Source: an uncultured Porticoccus sp. (GTDB taxonomy: Bacteria > Pseudomonadota > Gammaproteobacteria > Pseudomonadales > Porticoccaceae). From it: a DNA stretch of 64,000 bases. The position numbers were made by a program, and so were the translations under genes. The DNA lies in assembly GCF_913061305.1 (NCBI RefSeq), contig NZ_CAJXST010000006.1, positions 62,001 through 126,000 of the forward strand, in the 5' to 3' direction. This document shows, one piece after another, positions 1-10,530 of this stretch. A model generated the notes under the pieces. It did not search any database. It was not told where the DNA came from and saw only the letters and a list, made by a program, of their open reading frames with translations. How positions within the stretch are numbered: the first letter of the stretch is position 1; every line of letters starts with the position of its first letter.

Positions 1-2
1 TG

Positions 3-149
3 CTGATTGCCACCACCGTGCCACTACTGAATCTTTTTATCATGCCCGCGTCGGTGATCGGCGCCACCAGCTTCTGGCTGGATCACCTGGCCGGGGACAC
101 GCAACAGCTGGGCCGCAGCGATAAAACCGGCTCAATCCTGACCGAGTAA
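3..149 (+). CDS. cysZ: CysZ-like sulfate permease, C-terminal end (partial)
   Basis: Only the last 48 codons are present; the gene begins before the window. The readable tail contains [16 protein letters not shown] followed by a hydrophilic end, which matches the last membrane segment of CysZ / EI24-domain proteins (E. coli CysZ has a near-identical VVNLFIMPVAVCGAT stretch). CysZ is an inner-membrane protein needed for sulfate uptake ahead of cysteine synthesis. The stop codon at 147-149 lies inside the 3' end of the convergent helicase gene, an 18-bp tail overlap. The assignment rests on a short fragment. Confidence 0.7.
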   Translation: MIATTVPLLNLFIMPASVIGATSFWLDHLAGDTQQLGRSDKTGSILTE

Positions 150-1439
150 TTCGGGGCCCGGCTGTTCACAGTGCAGCTCTCTACCCAACAACTTCTGGAT
201 AGGTTCCAGTAAAAAGGCATCGTCCTCACAGGCAAAGCTGATGGAGGTTCCGAATTTTCCGGCGCGGCCAGTACGGCCAATCCGGTGCACATAATCCTCA
301 GGTTCTTCCGGCAGGGTGAAATTGATGACGTGGCTGACACCGTCGATGTGAATACCGCGGCCCGCCACATCCGTGGCAACCAGTACCTTGAGCTCACCGG
401 ACTTGAAGTCGTCCAGGGTTTTCACCCGCTTTCCCTGTGGGACATCACCGGACAACAGGCCGACACTGAAGCCTTTTGCTCTCAGCTTTTCCTGTAGCCG
501 CCGGCATTGGTCACGGCGGTTGGCAAAGACGATCACGCTTTCCACCGCTTCCTGCTGCATGATGCCGTCCAGCAGACGGAATTTTTCTTTCGCCGAAACA
601 ATAAAGACTTTCTGGTCAACACTGTCCGTCGCCACATTGTCCGGTTCAATCTCGATACTCACCGGGCTCACTGTCCACTGTTCGGCGAGATTGAGCACCT
701 CCGGGGTAAAGGTGGCAGAGAAGAACAGCGTCTGCCGGTTTTCACGGGGGGGCGTAAGCCTGACGATACGGCGTACCTGTGGAATAAAACCCATATCCAG
801 CATGCGGTCAGCTTCGTCCAGCACCAGCACTTCAACCCTGTCCAGATAGACATCACGGCTTCCCGCAAAGTCCAGCAGACGGCCCGGCGTGGCGACCAGG
901 ATGTCGCAAACATTCTCGAGTAAATGACGCTTTTGCTTGTCGTAATCCATACCGCCCACCAGGGTATGCACATGCAGGTCCGTGTATTTACAGAGGTCCT
1001 TGGCATCCTGTGCGATCTGCATAACCAGCTCGCGGGTGGGCGCGATAATCAGCGAGCGGGCCTCACCGGCAAAACGCTCATCATCAATGGTGTGATTCAT
1101 CAATTCGGTAATAATGGTCACCAGAAAAGCCGCTGTTTTACCGGTACCGGTCTGGGCTTTGCCCACTACATCGTGGGCCCTGAGGGTGAACGGCAACGAC
1201 CGGGCCTGAATCGGTGAGCAGTACCGAAAACCCAGGTCGGCAATGCCATGCATCAGGGTTTCCGGTAAATCCAGATCGTGAAAGCGCAGCTTTCCCTCTT
1301 CCTCGGGCACCTGGAAGTCCGACAGTGTCCATGTGTTATCCCTGGCCCTGGCGGGTGCTTTACCACCGCGGCGGCGGCTGCGACGGGCAGGTCGTTTGGG
1401 ATGAGTCTCAGGCGATTGGGAAGTGGTTTGTTCAGTCAT
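132..1439 (-). CDS. rhlB: RhlB-type DEAD-box ATP-dependent RNA helicase
   Basis: A 435-aa protein with the complete DEAD-box set in order: a Q-motif region, Walker [17 protein letters not shown], the DEAD motif in [14 protein letters not shown], and motif [12 protein letters not shown]. The C-terminal part ([13 protein letters not shown]...[10 protein letters not shown]) follows RhlB more closely than RhlE or SrmB. In E. coli RhlB unwinds structured RNA for RNase E and polynucleotide phosphorylase. The first 35 residues are arginine-rich ([11 protein letters not shown]) and probably bind RNA; in RhlB of other species the basic tail is usually C-terminal. It ends tail-to-tail with cysZ. Confidence 0.9.
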   Translation of the reverse strand: MTEQTTSQSPETHPKRPARRSRRRGGKAPARARDNTWTLSDFQVPEEEGKLRFHDLDLPETLMHGIADLGFRYCSPIQARSLPFTLRAHDVVGKAQTGTGKTAAFLVTIITELMNHTIDDERFAGEARSLIIAPTRELVMQIAQDAKDLCKYTDLHVHTLVGGMDYDKQKRHLLENVCDILVATPGRLLDFAGSRDVYLDRVEVLVLDEADRMLDMGFIPQVRRIVRLTPPRENRQTLFFSATFTPEVLNLAEQWTVSPVSIEIEPDNVATDSVDQKVFIVSAKEKFRLLDGIMQQEAVESVIVFANRRDQCRRLQEKLRAKGFSVGLLSGDVPQGKRVKTLDDFKSGELKVLVATDVAGRGIHIDGVSHVINFTLPEEPEDYVHRIGRTGRAGKFGTSISFACEDDAFLLEPIQKLLGRELHCEQPGPELLGQD

Positions 1440-1590
1440 AATATGCCAACAGGGGGAATGTCCGGATTAACCCGGTCTTGAAAAGGCCGAGATTATAGCA
1501 CGGGATAAAATGCCTGCATTCAGTACGATCAAAAACAGCAATTGCCGCTATTCCGCCTTGCCTGTTTGCCGGGTAACGGTAACAGGGCAC

Positions 1591-2697
1591 TTATTCCAAC
1601 AATTTTACCGGCACTCGTCTAGGCCCCCAATGGCCTGGCTCCGCTTCAAACACCCCCGGTAACGGGGAATTGCAGACGTGGCAGCGACCCTTCGACGTGA
1701 TACCCCAAAAGCCCAATTGGTACCAGTCTCTCTCAATCACGACCTCATGACAGTTTGGGCAAAAGGTACTGCCGCCAGCAGGGTCGTGGACATTGCCGGT
1801 GTAGGCAAAGTGGACACCATTGGCCAGTGCAATCTGCCGCGCACGGGTCAGGGTTTCCGGCGGAGTGGCCGGCGTATCCCGCATTTTCCAGTCGGGGTGA
1901 AACGCCGTGAAATGCATAGGCACATCCGGCCCCAGTTCGCTCACTACCCAACGGGTCATGGCCTCGAGCTCCTCATCGGAATCGTTTTCCCCGGGGATCA
2001 ACAGAGTGGTCAGCTCCAGCCAGACATCTGTTTCGTGGGCCACATACCGCAGCGTCTCAAGAACATTCTGCAGCTCCCCCCCACATATTTTCCGATAAAA
2101 GCCATCGGTAAATCCTTTCAAATCGATATTGGCAGCATCCATATACTGAAAAAACTCACGGCGCGGTGCATCCTGAATATAGCCAGCACTGACAGCCACC
2201 GCTTTTACCCCCAATTCCCGACAGGCTCTGGCGACATCCACGGCATACTCCAGAAAAATAACCGGGTCGTTGTAAGTAAAGGCAACGCTGCGGCAACCCA
2301 GCTCCAGGGCGGTTTCCGCCAGTTTCATCGGCATCGCCGAATCCGCCAGCGTATCCATCTCGCGGGATTTGCTCATATCCCAGTTCTGACAGAATTTACA
2401 GGCGAGATTGCAGCCTGCCGTACCAAAGGACAACACCGCACTGCCTGGCAAAAAATGGTTGAGCGGTTTTTTCTCGATAGGGTCCACGCAAAAGCCACTC
2501 GACCGACCGTAGCTGTAGAGGACAACTTCATCGCCTTCCCGGCCCCGGACATAACACAACCCGCGCTGCCCTTCGTGCAACCTGCACTCACGCGGGCAAA
2601 CATCACATTGCAACCGCCCATCGGCAAGCGTATGCCAATAGTGAGTGGGATGGGTAATTGGAGGCAGCTGGTTGTTTGTCGCCATAGATGGGGGCAT
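1591..2697 (-). CDS. amrS: AmmeMemoRadiSam system radical SAM enzyme AmrS
   Basis: A radical SAM protein with the cluster motif CxxxCxxC in GCNLACKFCQNW and a cysteine-rich N terminus (CDVCPRECRL...GLCYVRG) plus a C-terminal CPNC...CHVC pair that could hold a further metal site. This is the pattern of the AmrS family (PflA-like), named for co-occurrence with MEMO and AMMECR1 proteins. The substrate of the family is unknown to me. It is divergent from amrB-amrA, sharing a short intergenic region. The start is uncertain: ATG at 2697 (AGGGA upstream) and ATG at 2685 are both possible, and the frame is open to 2730. Confidence 0.9.
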   Translation of the reverse strand: MPPSMATNNQLPPITHPTHYWHTLADGRLQCDVCPRECRLHEGQRGLCYVRGREGDEVVLYSYGRSSGFCVDPIEKKPLNHFLPGSAVLSFGTAGCNLACKFCQNWDMSKSREMDTLADSAMPMKLAETALELGCRSVAFTYNDPVIFLEYAVDVARACRELGVKAVAVSAGYIQDAPRREFFQYMDAANIDLKGFTDGFYRKICGGELQNVLETLRYVAHETDVWLELTTLLIPGENDSDEELEAMTRWVVSELGPDVPMHFTAFHPDWKMRDTPATPPETLTRARQIALANGVHFAYTGNVHDPAGGSTFCPNCHEVVIERDWYQLGFWGITSKGRCHVCNSPLPGVFEAEPGHWGPRRVPVKLLE

Positions 2698-2802
2698 CCT
2701 GTTTGCGTTCCCTACTTGCCTTAAAAACAATTAAAAAAGCACGCTATAGTTATAGGATAGCTAAAGACGGTTATAGAACGAGCACAGGCGGTGACGGGTG
2801 TC

Positions 2803-3603
2803 ATGATCTCAATCAGAACAGCAGCTGTAGCGGGCACATTTTATCCGGCCGACCCTGCTGCATTGCAGCATGAAGTGGATGAGCTGTTGGCCGGGGCATC
2901 CTGTGACATTGACGCCTCGCCCAATATCTGCAGACCAAAGGCACTGATTGTTCCCCATGCAGGCTACCGTTTTTCGGGACCGACTGCCGCCACAGCCTAC
3001 CGCTGCTTGTTACCGGTGAGCCGGGAGATTTCCCGAGTGGTCATCATTGGCCCCTGCCACCGCATACCTCTCCGGGGCATGGCTGCACCCGCTGCGGCCA
3101 CCTTTCAGACGCCGCTTGGCGATGTACCAGTGGATCGGCAAAGCATTGACAGGCTGGTCAGGCAATCGCTGGTAACAGTGGATGATGACGCCCACCAGTT
3201 CGAGCACAGCATTGAAGTTCAGTTGCCCTTTTTGCAGCGTGTCCTGCATGAATTCACGATGCTGCCACTGGTTGTCGGGAATACTCCCCGAGAACGGGTC
3301 ACCGATGTATTAAGGCGGCTGTGGGGCAATGGGGAGACCCTGATTGTAATCAGCACGGACCTGAGCCACTATCACCACTATCAGGACGCGCAACGGCTGG
3401 ATAAATTCACCTCCGCCATGATTGAAGGATTTGACAGCCACCTCACCGGTGAACAGGCCTGTGGCAGCAGAGCGGTCAACGGTCTGCTGCAATTGGCTGA
3501 GGAAGCGCATTTGAAACTGCACACACTGGATGTCAGAAATTCCGGGGACACCGCCGGAGACCGGGATCGCGTAGTGGGATACGGCGCCTATGTCATTTAT
3601 TGA
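2803..3603 (+). CDS. amrB: AmmeMemoRadiSam system protein B (MEMO1 family)
   Basis: About 266 aa of the MEMO family: VPHAGYRFSGPTAA near the N terminus, GPCHR, EHSIEVQLPFLQ, STDLSHYH and the C-terminal SGD...VVGYGAY. These histidine-containing motifs form the putative metal site in human MEMO1, a relative of class III extradiol dioxygenases. The start ATG at 2803 gives the usual MISIRTAAVAGTFYP beginning; a GTG at 2791 is an in-frame alternative. It overlaps the next gene by 14 bp, so the two are translated together. Confidence 0.9.
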   Translation: MISIRTAAVAGTFYPADPAALQHEVDELLAGASCDIDASPNICRPKALIVPHAGYRFSGPTAATAYRCLLPVSREISRVVIIGPCHRIPLRGMAAPAAATFQTPLGDVPVDRQSIDRLVRQSLVTVDDDAHQFEHSIEVQLPFLQRVLHEFTMLPLVVGNTPRERVTDVLRRLWGNGETLIVISTDLSHYHHYQDAQRLDKFTSAMIEGFDSHLTGEQACGSRAVNGLLQLAEEAHLKLHTLDVRNSGDTAGDRDRVVGYGAYVIY

Positions 3604-4159
3604 GCTCAGCGAGGACGATCGGCAGATACTGCTGACGCTCGCCAGAGAAAGTATCCGCGTCCGGCTGCTGTTTGACCGGGACCTGCAAATTGATGAGACC
3701 GTGTTCAGTCATGCCCTGCAACAACCGGCCTGCAGCTTTGTCACGCTAAAGATCAAGCAGACATTGCGTGGCTGTATCGGCTCGACAGAGGCGTCGAGAC
3801 CACTGGTCGTCGATGTTGTACACCACGCCGCCTCGGCAGCACTGGATGACCCCCGTTTCCCCCCGCTCTCGCTGCAGGAAGAAGCACTTGTTTCGATTGA
3901 AATTTCTGTTCTCACCGAGGCCACGCCGCTGCTGTTCTCCAGTGAGGATGAACTGCTGGCTCAACTCGAGCCAGGCGTCGACGGCCTGACTATAGAGTCC
4001 GGGGCTCTGCTTGCAACATTCTTACCCAGTGTCTGGACCACCCTCCCCGACAAACAGCAGTTTCTCGACCATCTCAAACGCAAGGCTGGCCTGGAACCGG
4101 AGCTGTCCGCCGACAAACTCAAGGCATGGCGCTATCAAACGGTGTGTTTTCGGGAATAG
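3590..4159 (+). CDS. amrA: AmmeMemoRadiSam system protein A (AMMECR1 family)
   Basis: A 189-aa AMMECR1-domain protein. Recognisable are ACSFVTLKIKQTLRGCIGS, the signature LRGCIG stretch of AMMECR1, and a C-terminal FLPSVWTTLPDKQQFLDHLKRKAG. The family is found in all domains; its biochemical role is not established. The start lies inside the end of amrB (14-bp overlap) and amrS is divergent just upstream, so the whole trio is together, which is what gives the system its name. Confidence 0.9.
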   Translation: MSFIELSEDDRQILLTLARESIRVRLLFDRDLQIDETVFSHALQQPACSFVTLKIKQTLRGCIGSTEASRPLVVDVVHHAASAALDDPRFPPLSLQEEALVSIEISVLTEATPLLFSSEDELLAQLEPGVDGLTIESGALLATFLPSVWTTLPDKQQFLDHLKRKAGLEPELSADKLKAWRYQTVCFRE

Positions 4160-4228
4160 CGGTTTTTAACTGATAAGACATGGGGTACCCTTGCCGCAGT
4201 TCAGTGTCCGGCCCCAGAGGCAGCCATC

Positions 4229-4720
4229 ATGACCAAAGACCAGATTCGCAACATGCGCAACGCCATGGGTAACTTTGCCACCGGCATCACGGTAATGACC
4301 ACCGTGGACCCAGAGGGAAACGCCAGGGGCATGACAGCCAACAGCTTCTCCTCCGTATCGCTCGAGCCGGCGCTGGTGTCCTGGTGTGTGGGCAGTGAAT
4401 CGCGGTTGTTTGGCCTGTTTCAGGAGCAGGACTATTTCGCTGTCAACATCCTGCACAGCGGCCAAGCCGACCTGTCACAGCTATTTGCCGGCACCGATGA
4501 CAACAAATTTGCCAATGTTCGCTGGCACCCGGGGCTGCATGGACTGCCACTGCTGGATGACTGCCTCTGCCACTTTCAGTGCCAAATAGAGCACCGCTAT
4601 CCCGGTGGCGATCATGTCATTCTGGTGGGTCGGGTACTCGAATTCAGCAACGCCCCCATGGACCCGCTGATTTTCCACAGCGGCCAGTATCGGCAGCTTA
4701 AAGATAGCGAAGAACGCTGA
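4229..4720 (+). CDS. Flavin reductase-like domain protein (HpaC/NtaB type)
   Basis: A 163-aa protein starting MRNAMGNFATGITVMTT, with NSFSSVSLEPALVSWCV and a central FAVNILHSGQADLSQLFAG. This is the standard flavin-reductase fold (DIM6/NTAB family), which binds FMN and passes electrons from NAD(P)H to a partner monooxygenase as reduced flavin. No partner oxygenase is adjacent. It ends 7 bp before the tail of convergent prmC. Confidence 0.85.
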   Translation: MTKDQIRNMRNAMGNFATGITVMTTVDPEGNARGMTANSFSSVSLEPALVSWCVGSESRLFGLFQEQDYFAVNILHSGQADLSQLFAGTDDNKFANVRWHPGLHGLPLLDDCLCHFQCQIEHRYPGGDHVILVGRVLEFSNAPMDPLIFHSGQYRQLKDSEER

Positions 4721-4726
4721 AACAGA

Positions 4727-5563
4727 TTACGCATTACGACCGACGGTGACGCGCTCTCGCCCCGCCAAATCGAGATGGGTTGTCACCGCCAAAAAACCAG
4801 CCTGTTTCATCAACTGACGCACCATCTCACCCTGCTGCCAGCCGTGCTCAAGTAGCAGCCAGCCCCCGGCATTCAGGTGTTCCCCGGCGTTCTGGATAAT
4901 CACCACCAGGTCACCAAATCCACCATCAGGGGCTACCAGCGCAGAGGTCGGCTCAAAACGAACATCTCCCTGCTGCAAATGCGTGTCGGCTTCATCAATA
5001 TAGGGCGGGTTGCTCACCACCAGATCAAAGCGGGCACCGGCAATGGCTGAGAACCAGTCACTTTGAAAGACCCGAACATTGTCATAGCCCAGCTCACGGC
5101 GATTACGCTCCGCCAGCGCCAACGCATCCGGGAAAGCATCCACCGCCGAGAGCTGCCAGAGCGGCCGTTCGCTGGCCAGCGCCAGAGCCACCGCGCCAGT
5201 GCCCGTGCCCAGGTCCGCCACCAAGGCAGCGCCCCCCAGCGGCAACGCCAGTGCCAGCGCCACCAATAATTCAGTCTCCGGCCGGGGAATCAGGGTCGCC
5301 TCGGAGACCCTCAAGGACAATGACCAGAACTCCCGCCGGCCAATGAGATAGGCGATTGGCTCACCCCGGGCGCGGCGCGCAAACAACGCATCAAACCCGG
5401 CAATTTCAGCCGGCAGCAATCGATACTCGGGCCATGTATAAAGGTAGGTTCTCGACTTGCCGAGCACATGGCAGAGCAGCAGCTCAGCGTCCAGCCGCGG
5501 GCTGTCACTGATGTCCGACAGCTCGCTGCTGCGCGCCAACAGACTGGCAATATCGGGCACCAC
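4727..5563 (-). CDS. prmC: PrmC, release-factor glutamine N5-methyltransferase
   Basis: A 278-aa SAM-dependent methyltransferase with VADLGTGTGAVALALA (SAM site) and the catalytic NPPYI motif that holds the target glutamine amide. It methylates the glutamine of the GGQ loop in RF1 and RF2, and the RF1 gene lies 4 bp upstream on the same strand. The start is a GTG at 5563 directly after the prfA stop, implying coupled translation. The N-terminal helical domain (LLARSSELSDISDSPRLDAE) is of usual length. Confidence 0.93.
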   Translation of the reverse strand: MVPDIASLLARSSELSDISDSPRLDAELLLCHVLGKSRTYLYTWPEYRLLPAEIAGFDALFARRARGEPIAYLIGRREFWSLSLRVSEATLIPRPETELLVALALALPLGGAALVADLGTGTGAVALALASERPLWQLSAVDAFPDALALAERNRRELGYDNVRVFQSDWFSAIAGARFDLVVSNPPYIDEADTHLQQGDVRFEPTSALVAPDGGFGDLVVIIQNAGEHLNAGGWLLLEHGWQQGEMVRQLMKQAGFLAVTTHLDLAGRERVTVGRNA

Positions 5564-5567
5564 CAGA

Positions 5568-6650
5568 TCAGCCCGATAGCGCGGCTAACTGGCCCGCCTG
5601 ATGCTCATGAATCAACGGCTCGACCACTTCATCCAGATGGCCTTCCAGCACCTCCCCCAGTTTATAGAGCGTCAGGTTGATGCGGTGATCGGTGACCCGA
5701 CCCTGAGGGAAGTTATAGGTACGGATTCGCTCGGAGCGATCACCGCTTCCCACCTGCAGTCGTCGCTCGTCGGCAATATTTTTTGCGGCCACCTCATCCT
5801 GAGCACTTTTTAGCCGGGCCGCCAATAATGACATCGCCCTTGCCCGATTCTTGTGCTGGGAGCGTTCATCCTGACACTCAACCACCAGCCCGGAGGGCAA
5901 GTGGGTAATGCGAATGGCCGAGTCGGTTTTATTGACGTGCTGGCCACCGGCACCCGACGCGCGGAACGTATCAATCCGAAGGTCGTTTTTGTTGATATTG
6001 ACCTCTTCCAGCTCATCGGCTTCCGCCATGATGGCCACCGTACAGGCAGAGGTGTGAATCCGGCCCTGGGATTCTGTTTCTGGGACCCGCTGAACGCGGT
6101 GCACACCGGATTCAAACTTCAGCCGGGAATAGGCCCCCTGCCCAACGATACGGCTGATAATCTCCTTATAGCCACCGTGTTCACCGTGGCTTTCACTGAT
6201 AACCTCCACTTTCCAGCGCCGGCTTTCCGCATACCTGCTGTACATCCGAAACAGGTCACCGGAAAAGATCGCCGCTTCGTCACCCCCTGTTCCGGCGCGG
6301 ATTTCAAGGAACACATTGCGATCATCATTGGGGTCCTTAGGCAACAGCAATGTCTGCAGCTCAACCTCAAGGTCGGCAAGCCGACCTTGATTTTCAAGGA
6401 GATCTTCCTCCGCCATCGCGCGCATATCAGCATCGGCATCCTTGAGCAATGCTCGCGCCTCTTCCATATTCGTCTGAACCCGATAGTAGTCGCGATAGCT
6501 TTTTACCACCGACTCCAGCTCCGCATATTCACGGGACAGTTCACGGAAGCGGGTTTGCTGACCAATCACTTCGGGGTCACTCAGCAGCGCGCCCACCTCT
6601 TCATAGCGGTCGGCCAAATGTTGCAGTTTTTCCAGGATGGATTGTTTCAT
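5568..6650 (-). CDS. prfA: Peptide chain release factor 1
   Basis: A 360-aa class I release factor, normal length. The peptidyl-tRNA hydrolysis loop reads [13 protein letters not shown], preceded by [25 protein letters not shown] and [13 protein letters not shown]. The stop-codon recognition region is intact. It lies between hemA upstream and prmC downstream on the same strand, the order seen in many gammaproteobacteria. Confidence 0.96.
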   Translation of the reverse strand: MKQSILEKLQHLADRYEEVGALLSDPEVIGQQTRFRELSREYAELESVVKSYRDYYRVQTNMEEARALLKDADADMRAMAEEDLLENQGRLADLEVELQTLLLPKDPNDDRNVFLEIRAGTGGDEAAIFSGDLFRMYSRYAESRRWKVEVISESHGEHGGYKEIISRIVGQGAYSRLKFESGVHRVQRVPETESQGRIHTSACTVAIMAEADELEEVNINKNDLRIDTFRASGAGGQHVNKTDSAIRITHLPSGLVVECQDERSQHKNRARAMSLLAARLKSAQDEVAAKNIADERRLQVGSGDRSERIRTYNFPQGRVTDHRINLTLYKLGEVLEGHLDEVVEPLIHEHQAGQLAALSG

Positions 6651-6684
6651 TGATGCTCGTTAGTGGAGAGTTATAGACGTCGTC

Positions 6685-7950
6685 TTATTTGGGTTCAGAA
6701 TCGGGCTTGTTAAGACCGAACAGGTCGTGGGCCAAGCTCAGCTGCTCGGTGCGCCCCGCCTCACCGGCCTGCTTTAATCGCGTGGTCGGCACATGCATCA
6801 GTTTGTTGGTGAGGTTGCGCGCCAGTGTTTTCAGCACCTGCTCCGGCGCTTGGCCCGCGCGCAACAGTGCGATGGCCTTATCCAGCTCCTGGTCGCGCAC
6901 CTGCTCGGCGCTGCTGCGGAAAGCGCGGATGGTTTCCACCACATCCAGGCCCCGCAGCTGGTTCTGCCAGGCAGTCACCCCCTCTTCAATAATCTGCTCT
7001 GCCTTGTTGGCGGCACTCTGGCGAGAGCGAATGTTCTCCTCGATCACCGCCTGCAGGTCGTCGACCGTGTACAGGTAGACATCCTGAAGCTTGGCGACCT
7101 CTGGCTCAATATCCCTGGGTACCGCGATATCCACCATGAACATGGGTTTGTGCTTGCGCTGCTTCAGGGCGGACTCCACAGCGCCTTTCCCCAGAATCGG
7201 CAGCTGACTGGCCGTGGAGGAAATCACCATATCGGCCCGGGGTAAAAAATCGGGTATTTCCGAAAGCAGAATGGCCTGTGCACCAAACTGAAGAGCCAGA
7301 TCCTGGGCTCGACTGAGGGTGCGATTGGCAACGATTATTTCCCTCACGCCCTTTTCCTTGAGGTGCCGAGCCACCAGTTCTACTGTCTCACCGGCACCGA
7401 TCAGCAGCGCCCGCACCTCGCGGAGATCGGAAAATATTTGTTGGGACAGACTGACCGCAGCATAGGCGACCGACACCGGGTTTTGGCCGATAGCCGTTTC
7501 TGTGCGAACCCGCTTGGCAATTGCAAAGGCCTGCTGAAACAACAGATTGAGCTGGGTTGAGACCTTACCTGCGTCTCTGGCCACGGCATAACAGGATTTC
7601 AGTTGACCGAGGATCTGCGGCTCACCCAACACCATGGAATCGAGACCACAGGCCACTTTCATGATATGCCGGACGGCGTCATTATCCCGGTACAGATAAT
7701 GGCAGGGGTGCAATTCAGGCAGGGTAATACGGTGATAATCTGCCAGCCAGGCCAGGGCCTGTTCTGGCTCATCGCCGATACCGTAAATTTCTGTGCGATT
7801 ACAGGTCGACAGAATCGCGACTTCCTCAATATCGGCAGAATCACACAATTGCTGTATCGCTTCAGCAGTCTGCTCAGGGGCAAAGGCCACCTTCTCCCGA
7901 ATATCGAGAGATGCGGTGCGGTGGTTGATCCCGAGGGCAAAAATCGTCAT
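6685..7950 (-). CDS. hemA: Glutamyl-tRNA reductase
   Basis: First enzyme of the C5 haem pathway: reduces glutamyl-tRNA to glutamate-1-semialdehyde. The sequence begins [23 protein letters not shown] and holds the active-site cysteine in [10 protein letters not shown], the [15 protein letters not shown] stretch and an NADPH-binding domain ([16 protein letters not shown]). The frame is open 19 codons further upstream, but the family N terminus and the internal ATG at 7950 fix the start. It heads the hemA-prfA-prmC operon and is divergent from the TPR lipoprotein/lolB operon. Confidence 0.95.
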   Translation of the reverse strand: MTIFALGINHRTASLDIREKVAFAPEQTAEAIQQLCDSADIEEVAILSTCNRTEIYGIGDEPEQALAWLADYHRITLPELHPCHYLYRDNDAVRHIMKVACGLDSMVLGEPQILGQLKSCYAVARDAGKVSTQLNLLFQQAFAIAKRVRTETAIGQNPVSVAYAAVSLSQQIFSDLREVRALLIGAGETVELVARHLKEKGVREIIVANRTLSRAQDLALQFGAQAILLSEIPDFLPRADMVISSTASQLPILGKGAVESALKQRKHKPMFMVDIAVPRDIEPEVAKLQDVYLYTVDDLQAVIEENIRSRQSAANKAEQIIEEGVTAWQNQLRGLDVVETIRAFRSSAEQVRDQELDKAIALLRAGQAPEQVLKTLARNLTNKLMHVPTTRLKQAGEAGRTEQLSLAHDLFGLNKPDSEPK

Positions 7951-8162
7951 TACAACAGTGCTTGGCAGTGGATCGGCAATTGTCCGGTTCTGGCCAGGCA
8001 AAGACAAGCGGTATCGAATTTAACCCGGACTGTAATATTCCCCTTTCGTTATTGTCCTAGTTATTGGATACAATGCTGTCATCGCGGGTTGCGGCTCATA
8101 TTGAACCACGCCCGTACGTCCCTCATCAAAACCGACAGAGCACCAGGCTGAAGCCAGCCCCT

Positions 8163-9926
8163 ATGAAAATACCCGGCCACCTATTACTGACCCTGCTACT
8201 GGCCTCCCAGGTACTGACTGGCTGTGCCCACCAGGTGTCTGAGCAAACCGACCACCAGGCCTCAGCGCCCAAGCAACCACCGGCAGAGACGACACCAGAC
8301 CAGCTGACCGCTGAGGCAAAAGCCGATGCGCCGCCCCGGCCATTCCCCACCGATACTTTTTACGACCTGTTGGTAGGAGAACTGGCTGGTATGCGCAATC
8401 ATCTGGATATTGCGCAGAAAAAGTATCTAAAGCAGGCCCGAATCACCCGTGACCCGGGTGTTGTCGCCAGGGCAACCAGCGTTGCAGCCTACGCCGAGGA
8501 TCGCGAGGCATTACTGGAAATGTCACTGTTATGGAGCGAGATTGAACCCCAAAATCTCGATGCCCGCAGCCTGGCAGCCCTCTCGCTTGCACGCAGTGGA
8601 CGACTCAGCGAAGCCATGACCCATGCCGTTTTTTCACTGAGTGAGGGTGATGATGAACCGGTCATGTCCATTGCCGTGGCCGCCAGTGCCCTCAGCCCTG
8701 AACAGCGAGTACCGTTGCTGACCGAATACTCGAAACTCCGCGAGCAATTCCCCGACAACCAAACACTCCTGCTCGCCAGCGCCATGCTGTTTAGCCAGCA
8801 AGAGGAGCTGCAACAGGCATTGAATACCATTGATCAGTTGCTGGAACTGGCACCTGAGCAAGAAAATGCGCTGATGTTCAAGGCACAATTGCTCCACCAA
8901 CTGGATCGAAAAAAAGAGGCTATAGCGTTTCTCACAGACAGCCTGCAAACCCTGCCCGACAGCATGAAACTGCGACTCCAGTACGCCAGGCTGCTTTCAG
9001 AGGACGATCTGGAAGGGGCCCACGCCCAACTGCGCCTGCTGGCTGACAAATACCCCCGCGATACCGAACTGCTTTTCACTCTGGCGATGGTGAGTCGGGG
9101 TCTGGATAAAACTGACGAAGCACGCCAGTTACTTACCGACCTGACCCGTCACCCGGGAACTGCTGGAGCTGCCCATTTCGAGCTGGGAAAAATGGCGGAA
9201 GAGGCAGAAAATATCGATTCGGTACTGTTCCATTATGCCCAGGTACGCAGTGGCCAAAAGTTCCTCCCCGCAGCAGTCCGGCTCAGCCAGTTCATGGCAA
9301 AGCATGACGAGCTGAACAATGCCCGGCTCTACCTGCACGAATTGCGACTGAACCACCCTCAGTACTCGGCACCCCTGTTTCAGATTGAGGCTGAGCTGCT
9401 TGCCGATTACGGCTCGCTCGATGAAGCCCGCAGCCTGATGAACGAAGCCGTCAACGAGCACCCCGACAATAATGCCCTGCTCTACACCCGCTCCATGCTG
9501 AGCGAGCAACAAGCTGACTTCGCCAGCTCGGAAAAGGATCTCCGGACCATTCTTGCCAGGGATGCCGATAATGCCACAGCACTGAATGCGCTCGGCTATA
9601 CATTGACTGTGAATACCGATCGCTACGAGGAAGCCTATCAGCTGATCACCCGCGCTCTGGAGCTAAACCCGGGTGATCCGGCCACCACCGACAGTCTCGG
9701 CTGGGTGCTCTACCAGATGGGCAATCACCAAGAAGCCATTGTGCATCTTCGCAAGGCGCTGAAAAAATTGCCGGACCCGGAAATTGCCGCGCATCTGGGC
9801 GAGGTTCTTTGGGTCTCCGGTGACCGGCAAGAGGCCCGCACTGTCTGGCAGATGATCCTCGACCAAGATCCGGACAATACGACCGTCCTCGAGACCATGG
9901 AACGTTTGCAGGAAAACCAGAGGTAG
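8163..9926 (+). CDS. TPR-repeat lipoprotein upstream of lolB
   Basis: A protein of about 587 aa with a lipoprotein signal sequence (MKIPGHLLLTLLL...VLTGC; the cysteine is residue 19), then a polar stretch, then tetratricopeptide repeats over most of its length, for example NALGYTLTVNTDRYEEAYQL followed by ALELNPGDPATTDSLGWVLY. Such a protein precedes lolB in many gammaproteobacteria and is assumed to scaffold envelope complexes; no enzymatic role is visible. The start ATG at 8163 is chosen because it places the lipobox correctly; the frame is open to 8064. It is followed 4 bp later by lolB. Confidence 0.85.
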   Translation: MKIPGHLLLTLLLASQVLTGCAHQVSEQTDHQASAPKQPPAETTPDQLTAEAKADAPPRPFPTDTFYDLLVGELAGMRNHLDIAQKKYLKQARITRDPGVVARATSVAAYAEDREALLEMSLLWSEIEPQNLDARSLAALSLARSGRLSEAMTHAVFSLSEGDDEPVMSIAVAASALSPEQRVPLLTEYSKLREQFPDNQTLLLASAMLFSQQEELQQALNTIDQLLELAPEQENALMFKAQLLHQLDRKKEAIAFLTDSLQTLPDSMKLRLQYARLLSEDDLEGAHAQLRLLADKYPRDTELLFTLAMVSRGLDKTDEARQLLTDLTRHPGTAGAAHFELGKMAEEAENIDSVLFHYAQVRSGQKFLPAAVRLSQFMAKHDELNNARLYLHELRLNHPQYSAPLFQIEAELLADYGSLDEARSLMNEAVNEHPDNNALLYTRSMLSEQQADFASSEKDLRTILARDADNATALNALGYTLTVNTDRYEEAYQLITRALELNPGDPATTDSLGWVLYQMGNHQEAIVHLRKALKKLPDPEIAAHLGEVLWVSGDRQEARTVWQMILDQDPDNTTVLETMERLQENQR

Positions 9927-9930
9927 CCAC

Positions 9931-10530
9931 ATGCGACTGCTTCTCCCGTGGCTGATCATGTTTCTTGGTGCCTGTGCGTGGCAAAGCCCGCAACCACCGG
10001 CCTCAATTGCAAACTGGCAGAAACACACAGAGCAATTGCAGCAACTTGATATCTGGCTACTGGAAGGCAAGCTCGGCTACCGGGACAGTCGCGACGGCGG
10101 CAGCGCCTGGGTCAACTGGCGGCAATCCGGTACCGCCTTCGATGTGCAACTGCACGGGCCTTTCGGCAGCGGGGCAACGCGCATTCTCGGTGACGACAAC
10201 CACGCGGAACTGCAACAGTCCGGGGAAGACACACTGACGGCCGCATCCCCGGCAGCGCTGACGGAACGACTTTTCGGCTGGCAGTGGCCGGTAGACCAAC
10301 TGCAATTCTGGGTTCGCGGAATCCCTTCACCCCATGCACCAACAGCACTCAGGACCCACAACCCAGAGGGTACCCTTGCGGCACTGCAGCAATCCGGCTG
10401 GCAGTTGGAGTTCACCCGATACGAACAGGTTGGGCAGTGGGTGCTGCCCAACCGAATCAGGGGCAACAGCGGGGAGTTCAGCTTTACCCTGATCGTCAAG
10501 CGCTGGCATCCCGGGGATACTGCACCGTGA
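9931..10530 (+). CDS. lolB: Outer-membrane lipoprotein insertion protein LolB
   Basis: A 199-aa lipoprotein with lipobox FLGAC at residues 11-15. The mature part has [22 protein letters not shown] and a [10 protein letters not shown] loop, as in LolB, the outer-membrane receptor that takes lipoproteins from the chaperone LolA. Position between the TPR lipoprotein and ispE is conserved. Its stop overlaps the ispE start in a GTGA arrangement at 10527-10530. Confidence 0.9.
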   Translation: MRLLLPWLIMFLGACAWQSPQPPASIANWQKHTEQLQQLDIWLLEGKLGYRDSRDGGSAWVNWRQSGTAFDVQLHGPFGSGATRILGDDNHAELQQSGEDTLTAASPAALTERLFGWQWPVDQLQFWVRGIPSPHAPTALRTHNPEGTLAALQQSGWQLEFTRYEQVGQWVLPNRIRGNSGEFSFTLIVKRWHPGDTAP

